6,597 nt of DNA from an uncultured Caryophanales bacterium (GTDB lineage: Bacteria; Bacillota_I; Bacilli_A; RFN20; CAG-826). The notes below the pieces were generated by a model. It ran no database searches. It was not told where the DNA came from and saw only the letters and a list, made by a program, of their open reading frames with translations. The position numbers and the translations under genes are program-made. Location: the NCBI GenBank assembly GCA_946410525.1, contig CAMKAQ010000056.1:1-6597 (forward strand), read 5' to 3'. Shown in pieces: positions 1 to 4,633 of this stretch (the stretch's first letter is position 1; each line of letters starts with the position of its first letter).

Positions 1-15
1 TTCTTTGATTTCCAT
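1..15 (-). CDS. Possible start of next gene, only five codons in window
   Basis: ATG at 15-13 on the minus strand opens a frame reading Met-Glu-Ile-Lys-Glu to the window edge. It lies after the secG terminator, so it would begin a new transcription unit. No clear Shine-Dalgarno precedes it: the 45 bases upstream are AT-rich apart from CCCCTCGAG. In many Bacillota, rnr (ribonuclease R) and then smpB follow secG, so rnr is the natural guess, but five residues cannot show it. Confidence 0.35.
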
Positions 16-55
16 AGTTAATTTTAATCTAACACTCGAGGGGTTTAATTTCAGT

Positions 56-82
56 AAAAAAGGCCAGATTCTTATCTGGCCT
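56..82 (-). terminator. Rho-independent terminator after secG
   Basis: Perfect 9-bp stem (AGGCCAGAT 61-69 pairing with ATCTGGCCT 74-82), 4-base loop (70-73), followed on the minus strand by a run of five T (60-56), six counting the stem base. It lies 19 bases after the secG stop and is oriented to end secG transcription. The T run is fairly short, but the stem is strong. Confidence 0.92.
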
Positions 83-106
83 ATCGATTATTCTTTATCG
101 ATTATT
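82..106. repeat. 11-bp direct repeat spanning the secG stop
   Basis: TATCGATTATT occurs at 82-92 and again at 96-106, period 14. The second copy contains the secG TAA (104-102) and the first abuts the terminator stem. It looks like a small local duplication; no function is evident. Confidence 0.7.
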
Positions 107-398
107 TGAGGAGCTTGGCGAATGTAACAAGCTCGGCGGTTGTGGCGTTGTCGCCACCGCTTTCGCCCTGGGCATTGAGGATCATGATGAGAAGGGCTAA
201 GAAAAGGAAGAGAACGGCGAATCCGAAGGTAAGCCAAGTAATGACTTTCTCGGAACCACGTTCCTTGGTTTTGACGAAGACGTTAAGTCCTCCACCGGTG
301 ATAGCGCCAGAAGCACCTTCTGACTTACCGCCTTGGAGCAAGCTCAAAATGATCAATATGAGAGCGACGATGATAAATAAGATGTCATACCACTGCAT
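102..398 (-). CDS. secG: Preprotein translocase subunit SecG
   Basis: SecG is the small, non-essential subunit of the SecYEG membrane channel that assists SecA-driven export. The 98 residues are within the usual family size. There are two hydrophobic helices, about 5-21 (DILFIIVALILIILSLL) and about 53-75, joined by the conserved loop that begins LLQGGKSEGASGAITGGG (20-37) and ends with the basic KTKERGSEKVI (43-53). The C-terminal tail after the second helix is longer than in minimal SecG proteins and polar (about 76-98). It follows uvrB after 95 bases, appears to have its own promoter, and is followed by a strong terminator, so it may form a single-gene unit or the last gene of the secA transcript. 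TAA at 104-102 is followed seven codons later by an in-frame TAG (83-81). The loop motif makes the identification firm despite the short length. Confidence 0.95.
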   Translation of the reverse strand: MQWYDILFIIVALILIILSLLQGGKSEGASGAITGGGLNVFVKTKERGSEKVITWLTFGFAVLFLFLALLIMILNAQGESGGDNATTAELVTFAKLLK

Positions 399-409
399 AA
401 TACGAATAA

Positions 410-413
410 CTCC
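410..413 (-). promoter_or_regulatory. Ribosome binding site of secG
   Basis: GGAG on the minus strand, 11 bases before ATG 398-396. The spacing is somewhat long, but no other in-frame ATG, GTG or TTG start fits the SecG N-terminus better. Confidence 0.5.
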
Positions 414-439
414 GAACGCTAAATGCGCTAGATAACTTT

Positions 440-467
440 AGTATAGTTAGACCTTTTTCGCAATCAA
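440..467 (-). promoter_or_regulatory. Predicted sigma-A-type promoter of secG
   Basis: On the minus strand, -35 TTGATT (467-462, 4 of 6 consensus bases), a 16-base spacer, and -10 TATACT (445-440, 5 of 6). Transcription would start near 433, giving a leader of about 35 bases before the secG ATG. It sits in the 95-base spacer after uvrB, the longest intergenic gap here. Inferred by eye from consensus matching only. Confidence 0.55.
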
Positions 468-493
468 AGATTCACTATACAATAGTGCTTCCT

Positions 494-2485
494 TTACTTT
501 CCGAGATTGGCTTTCGTCTCGAGAATGATGTCGCGAATCTCCGCCGCTCTTTCGAAATCGTAATTCTTCGCGGCTTCTTTCATTTCTTTCTCAAGGAGCT
601 TCAAGCGCTTCTCAATCTCGCTTCTCGACATCTTGCCAGACATCTTGGAGAACTCTTCCTCGTCTCTGTCGTTATTGGTGAGAGGAGGTCTGATCTCTTT
701 GATGATGGTCGTTGGGACGATGCCATATTCATCGTTGTAGGCTTTTTGGATGCTCCTACGACGATTGGTCTCATCGATGCACTCCTTCATCGAGCGGGTA
801 ATCGTGTCAGCGTACATGATGACTTTGCCATGCGCGTTTCTGGCTGCACGTCCCGTAATCTGAATGAGGGAGGTCGTTGAACGGAGGAAGCCTTCTTTGT
901 CGGCATCGAGGATGCAGATCAAAGAGACCTCTGGGATATCAAGACCTTCTCTTAGAAGGTTGATGCCGACAAGGACATCGAATTTGCCCTTACGGAGTTG
1001 ATAGATGATCTCGGTTCTCTCGAGGGTCTTTGTCTCGTTTTGGAGATAAGTGACTTTGATGCCTTCGTTTTTGAGATAGGCGGTGAGATCCTCTGCCATC
1101 TTGATGGTGAGGGTAACGATCATGACCCTCTCATTCTTCTCAATGCGGTCTTTGATCTCCGCCATGATGTCATCAATCTGACCAAGAGGTTTTCTGACTT
1201 CGATTTCTGGATCAAGAAGACCGGTTGGACGGATGATTTGCTCTGCGACTTCATGTCCACAGAGGTTAAGTTCATATTCGCCTGGGGTTGCGGAAGTGCA
1301 CACCACCGCATCAGGCATCAAGCTTTCGAATTCTTGGAAGTTGAGAGGGCGGTTATCGAGAGCGCTTGGCAAACGGAAACCATACTCAACAAGGGTCTCT
1401 TTACGGGACCTGTCGCCGTTAAACATTCCTTTGACCTGCGGGAAGCTGACGTGAGACTCATCGACCAAAAGGAGATAGTCCTTTGGGAAATAGTCCATCA
1501 AGCAGAATGGCCTTTGGCCAGGTTTACGTTTATCGATGTGACGGGAATAGTTCTCAATGCCAGGGCAGCGACCGAACTCCTTAAGGGATTCCATGTCTTG
1601 TCTTGTTCTCATTTCAAGGCGTTCCGCTTCAAGGAGTTTTCCTTCGGAACGGAAATATTTGAGTCTGTCTTCAAGCTCTTCGGAAATAGTGACACAAGCC
1701 TCTTCGATTCTCTTTCTTGTCGAAGCGTGGTCATAGGCTGGGTAGATAGGATAGGTGAGGTAGCTTTTATGGATTTCTCCGCTTAGCTTATCGACCTCGC
1801 AGATCTTCTCAACGTCGTCACCGAAGCAGTCGATGCGGATGTAGTAATCCGATGTGTACATTGGGCAGATGTCGATGATGTCGCCGTGGACTCTGAAGTT
1901 ACCAGGAGCCAAATCGAAATTGTTTCTGTTGTATTGGGCTTCCACAAGTCTTTCAAAGAAACGTTTTCTGTCGAGAGTCTCGCCAACGCGGACTTCAAAA
2001 ACAAGTCCACGATATTCTTCTGGGTCGGTTAAGCCATAAATAGCGGCAACCGAAGCAACAACGATTGTGTCCCTGCGTTCGATGATCGAGTTGACCGCGC
2101 TTGTGCGCATCATCTCAATCTCATCGTTCATCATCGCGTCTTTGGCGATGTAGGTATCGGTCTTTGGGATATATGCCTCAGGCTGATAGAAGTCGAAGTT
2201 CGAAACGAAATACTCAACCCTGTTGTGAGGGAAGAGTTCTTTGAACTCACCATATAGCTGCGAGGCGAGTGTTTTGTTATGGACAAGGACCAAGGTTGGT
2301 CTATTTAAGGCAGCGATGATGTTCGCGTCGGTGAAGGTCTTGCCAGTTCCGGTCGCGCCTAAAATGACCTGGACTTTTTTGCCTTCTTGAACACCTTTAA
2401 GGATTTTGGCTATGGCAGCAGGCTGATCGCCCGTAGGTTTGAAAGGAGAAACTAATTCGAAGCGATGGGTATCATCTATCGCCAT
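494..2485 (-). CDS. uvrB: Excinuclease ABC subunit B (UvrB), DNA damage recognition
   Basis: UvrB receives damaged DNA from UvrA, verifies the lesion with its helicase fold and beta-hairpin, and recruits UvrC for dual incision in nucleotide excision repair. The 663 residues compare with about 660-675 for the family. Visible parts are FELVSPFKPTGDQPAAI (9-25), Walker A GATGTGKT (43-50), the beta-hairpin base and DFYQPEAYIP (98-107), motif II DESH (342-345), GDRSRKETLVEYGFRLPSAL (357-376), INLLREGLDIPEVSL (508-522), motif VI GRAARN (545-550), and a C-terminal UVR domain (about 622-657) that contacts UvrC. Odd points are Asn-Phe-Asp-Phe-Tyr at 96-100 where YYDYY is usual, and changes in domain 2 (461, 482-485, 537-538, 543-544). 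The start is fixed by the family N-terminus and a GAGG site 9 bases upstream inside the YitT gene; the two genes overlap by 14 bases. uvrA is not in the window. Walker and motif VI residues are intact, so the protein is probably active. Confidence 0.98.
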   Translation of the reverse strand: MAIDDTHRFELVSPFKPTGDQPAAIAKILKGVQEGKKVQVILGATGTGKTFTDANIIAALNRPTLVLVHNKTLASQLYGEFKELFPHNRVEYFVSNFDFYQPEAYIPKTDTYIAKDAMMNDEIEMMRTSAVNSIIERRDTIVVASVAAIYGLTDPEEYRGLVFEVRVGETLDRKRFFERLVEAQYNRNNFDLAPGNFRVHGDIIDICPMYTSDYYIRIDCFGDDVEKICEVDKLSGEIHKSYLTYPIYPAYDHASTRKRIEEACVTISEELEDRLKYFRSEGKLLEAERLEMRTRQDMESLKEFGRCPGIENYSRHIDKRKPGQRPFCLMDYFPKDYLLLVDESHVSFPQVKGMFNGDRSRKETLVEYGFRLPSALDNRPLNFQEFESLMPDAVVCTSATPGEYELNLCGHEVAEQIIRPTGLLDPEIEVRKPLGQIDDIMAEIKDRIEKNERVMIVTLTIKMAEDLTAYLKNEGIKVTYLQNETKTLERTEIIYQLRKGKFDVLVGINLLREGLDIPEVSLICILDADKEGFLRSTTSLIQITGRAARNAHGKVIMYADTITRSMKECIDETNRRRSIQKAYNDEYGIVPTTIIKEIRPPLTNNDRDEEEFSKMSGKMSRSEIEKRLKLLEKEMKEAAKNYDFERAAEIRDIILETKANLGK

Positions 2486-3515
2486 CGTTCTTTACCTCAT
2501 TTTCAGCAGGGTTTTGCTGGGAATTTTGCATTTTTGACTGCTTTTTCTTCCTGCGTCTTACGTAGAACGGCTCGAAGCCTTCTCCGTTAATGGTCTTAGC
2601 TTTTGTGAAGGAGACGAAGGCTCTTGGGTCCACTGTTGCAATGAACTCCCTAAGCTCGGTTGTTTCGTCTTGGTAGATGACGGCTCTAACCATCTTACGG
2701 TCTTCGCCAGTATATCCACCGACGGTATCAAAGAGGGTGGTTGAGTGATCCATCTCATCGATGACGAATCTATTAACCTCTTCGTACTTCTCGGTGATGA
2801 TGTCGCAGATGACGAATTGGGTGGCATCGACATAGAGGAAGCGGATTGAGAGGGAGCAGACAATCGCGCAGAGGATGCCGATGCAAGAAAGGACGAAGTT
2901 ATTTGGAACGCTAAGTCTGATGAGAGCGCCAAGAACAATCAAAGTAACATCGATGATAAGGCTTGATGCGTTTTCTTTGATTTCGCTATATCTAGCAAGA
3001 ATGGCAGAGATGATATTGAAACCGCCAGTAGAACCGTTGCCATGGTAAGCAAGAGCGATACCAGCGCCGCAAAGGAATCCGCCAAACACTGCCGCAAAGA
3101 GGAGAGAACCAAGGGCATCTGGTCCTCCTGCTAAAGCAGATTCATAAATCTGAGTCATTCCAAAAACCTCACCGAGGTTCAAACGATAGATAAGGGAGAA
3201 GGTTGCTGGATAGACGATCATCGCAATGAGCGTGTGGGCGGAAAATTTCTTTCCAAGGACGATCAAGCCAAGGACCCAAAGAAGAACTTGGCAAACCGCG
3301 ACAACGATATCAGTGCATTCAAAGCCTGTAGCGTTCTTCACGAAGAAGTTCACGATAATACCAACGGATGAAACGCCACCGGAGATGATATTGCATGGGG
3401 CGATGAATAAAGCGTCGCCAAAAGCCATGATGATGCAACCCAAAATAACGAGGAGGACGTTGCCCACTTCGCCAAGGATCTTACGTTGTTGTGCTGGAAT
3501 TACTGACTGACTCAT
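2472..3515 (-). CDS. YitT-family (DUF2179) integral membrane protein
   Basis: A 347-residue member of the YitT/UPF0750 family, whose biochemical role is not established. By eye there are hydrophobic segments near residues 18-40, 46-60, 68-88, 94-112, 134-157 and 185-225, the last probably two helices. Family-typical patches are PCNIISGGVSSVGII (40-54) and GNGSTGGFNIISAIL (159-173). The region about 230-315 is a soluble C-terminal DUF2179-like domain (DATQFVICDIITEKYEEV, GGYTGEDRKMVRAVI). A basic cluster RRRKKK (320-325) is followed by a polar tail about 20 residues long. The start ATG overlaps the prfB TGA as ATGA, with no clear Shine-Dalgarno, so translation probably relies on coupling to prfB. 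A YitT-family gene (yvjA) follows prfB in B. subtilis as I recall. Family assignment is firm; function is unknown. Confidence 0.92.
   Translation of the reverse strand: MSQSVIPAQQRKILGEVGNVLLVILGCIIMAFGDALFIAPCNIISGGVSSVGIIVNFFVKNATGFECTDIVVAVCQVLLWVLGLIVLGKKFSAHTLIAMIVYPATFSLIYRLNLGEVFGMTQIYESALAGGPDALGSLLFAAVFGGFLCGAGIALAYHGNGSTGGFNIISAILARYSEIKENASSLIIDVTLIVLGALIRLSVPNNFVLSCIGILCAIVCSLSIRFLYVDATQFVICDIITEKYEEVNRFVIDEMDHSTTLFDTVGGYTGEDRKMVRAVIYQDETTELREFIATVDPRAFVSFTKAKTINGEGFEPFYVRRRKKKQSKMQNSQQNPAENEVKNDGDR
2495..2498 (-). promoter_or_regulatory. Ribosome binding site of uvrB inside the YitT gene
   Basis: GAGG on the minus strand, 9 bases before the uvrB ATG (2485-2483). It lies in the last codons of the YitT gene (Glu-Val-Lys-Asn-Asp), so those codons serve both genes and translation of the two is likely coupled. 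Confidence 0.75.
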
Positions 3516-4622
3516 TTTGAATTATAGGAAAGGTTTTCTAAGTAAGCGTCGATGAATGGATCAAGATCGCCATCCATTACGCCTTGGACATCGCTTGTCT
3601 CATGGTTCGTGCGGTTGTCCTTAACCATAGTATAAGGGCAAAACACGTAGGAACGAATCTGAGAACCCCATTCGATGTTCTTTTGTTCGCCGACAACGGA
3701 TTTGAGTTTCGCTTCGCGTTCCTCAATCTTTCTCTGCATGAGTTTGTCGGCAAGCATCTCCATACAGGTCTGTTTATTGAAGAGCTGGCTTCTTTCGACT
3801 TCGCAAGAGACGACAATGCCAGTTGGAAGGTGAGTGATACGGACGGCAGAAGAGACTTTGTTGACGTTTTGTCCTCCCGCACCACCGCTTCTGAATGTAT
3901 CGACTTTGAGGTCTTTTGGATCAATCTCAACATCGCTGATCTTACCGAATTCAGGGATGACGTTGACCGAAGCGAATGATGTATGTCTTCTCGCGTTCGA
4001 ATCGAATGGAGAGATTCTAACTAAACGATGGACGCCTTTTTCTCCTTTAAGGAGACCGTAGACGTTCTTGCCGCTGATCTTCACGGTCGCGCTCTTAAGG
4101 CCGGCTTCTTCGCCTTGCTCATAAGAGAGAACCTGCCACTTGAAGTGATGGGATTCAGCGTAACGGTTGTACATCCTGAAAAGCATGTCCGCCCAATCGT
4201 TGGCTTCGGTTCCGCCAGCGCCTGGGTGAATATCGAGGGTGCAGTTGAAATGGTCATACTCTCCTCTAAAGAGGAGGTCGACTCTGAGTTCTTTGATTTT
4301 CTTTGAGAGTTCCTTCTCCATGCCTTCGATGAGGTCGCGCATGTCAGGAGTTTTGGAATCTGGATCATCAAGAAGAAGCGACAACTCATCGTAGTCGTTC
4401 TTGATGGTCGTGTATCCTTGGACTTTCGACTTGGCGTCGTTAAGTCTATTAACTACTTCTAAAGCCGACTTCTGATCATTCCAGAAGCCTTCTCTATTCT
4501 GTTCTTCGTCTAGTGCTGCAATCTCGGAATTTAACTTATCAAGGTCAAAGAGAACCACCGAGTTGCGAAACAAGTTTCCCAATGTTCTGGGCTTCTTGCT
4601 TTAATTCGACTAACTCTTTCAT
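3512..4622 (-). CDS. prfB: Peptide chain release factor 2 (RF2), programmed +1 frameshift
   Basis: RF2 recognises UGA and UAA stop codons in the ribosomal A site and triggers release of the finished protein. Translation starts at ATG 4622-4620, runs 25 codons (ending Gly-Gly-Ser-Leu) to an in-frame TGA at 4547-4545, then shifts +1 at CTT-TGA-C and continues Asp-Leu-Asp-Lys to TGA 3514-3512. The product is 369 residues, close to the 365 of E. coli RF2, and TGA is codon 26 as in E. coli. In full-length numbering the stop-reading tripeptide Ser-Pro-Phe is at 204-206 and the catalytic GGQ at 249-251, in RSGGAGGQNVNK. An N-terminal alpha-helical domain precedes them. I chose this start because it has the family N-terminus and a GAGAGGA ribosome site, whereas the uninterrupted ORF from Met 4582 encodes a non-family leader and lacks the recoding site. 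It lies 11 bases after secA and overlaps the YitT gene by 4 bases. Confidence 0.97.
4544..4559 (-). promoter_or_regulatory. prfB programmed +1 frameshift site (RF2 autoregulation)
   Basis: Read on the minus strand, GGTGGT (4559-4554), TCT, CTT (4550-4548), TGA (4547-4545), C. In known prfB genes, low RF2 lets the ribosome pause at the UGA and slip from CUU to UUU, giving full-length RF2; abundant RF2 instead ends a 25-residue peptide. The slip codon, stop and following C match the classic CUU-UGA-C. The Shine-Dalgarno-like stimulator sits at the same 3-base distance as E. coli AGGGGG but reads GGTGGT, of which GGTG can pair with CACC near the 16S rRNA 3' end. The feedback mechanism is known for the family; its strength here is inferred. 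Confidence 0.93.
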
Positions 4623-4626
4623 ATAT

Positions 4627-4633
4627 TCCTCTC
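4627..4633 (-). promoter_or_regulatory. Ribosome binding site of prfB
   Basis: GAGAGGA on the minus strand lies directly after the secA TAA (4636-4634), with GAGG 5 or so bases before ATG 4622-4620. This site decides the start: it supports initiation at 4622, upstream of the frameshift, and not at the internal ATG at 4582. Confidence 0.85.

Noticed and set aside
16..60. Promoter for the gene starting at 15
   Set aside because: A TGTTAGATT extended -10-like string exists on the minus strand (about 33-25), but no -35 at proper spacing is visible and it would leave almost no leader; too weak to call.
473..487. Hairpin after the uvrB stop as an intrinsic terminator
   Set aside because: The stem is only 6 bp, AT-rich, with a 3-base loop and no T run after it, so it is unlikely to terminate transcription on its own.
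998..1786. 262-codon open frame on the plus strand
   Set aside because: It lies wholly antisense to highly conserved uvrB codons, resembles no protein I recognise, and has no supporting ribosome site or promoter; it is a shadow of the opposite-strand gene.
3512..4582. 356-codon RF2 frame starting at Met 4582
   Set aside because: The start is internal and its first 12 residues are the out-of-frame reading of the true N-terminus. The real gene starts at 4622 and is joined by the +1 frameshift.
4545..4622. prfB as a pseudogene because of the early in-frame TGA
   Set aside because: The TGA is at codon 26 within CTT-TGA-C, the classic regulated recoding site, and the rest of RF2 is intact with SPF and GGQ.
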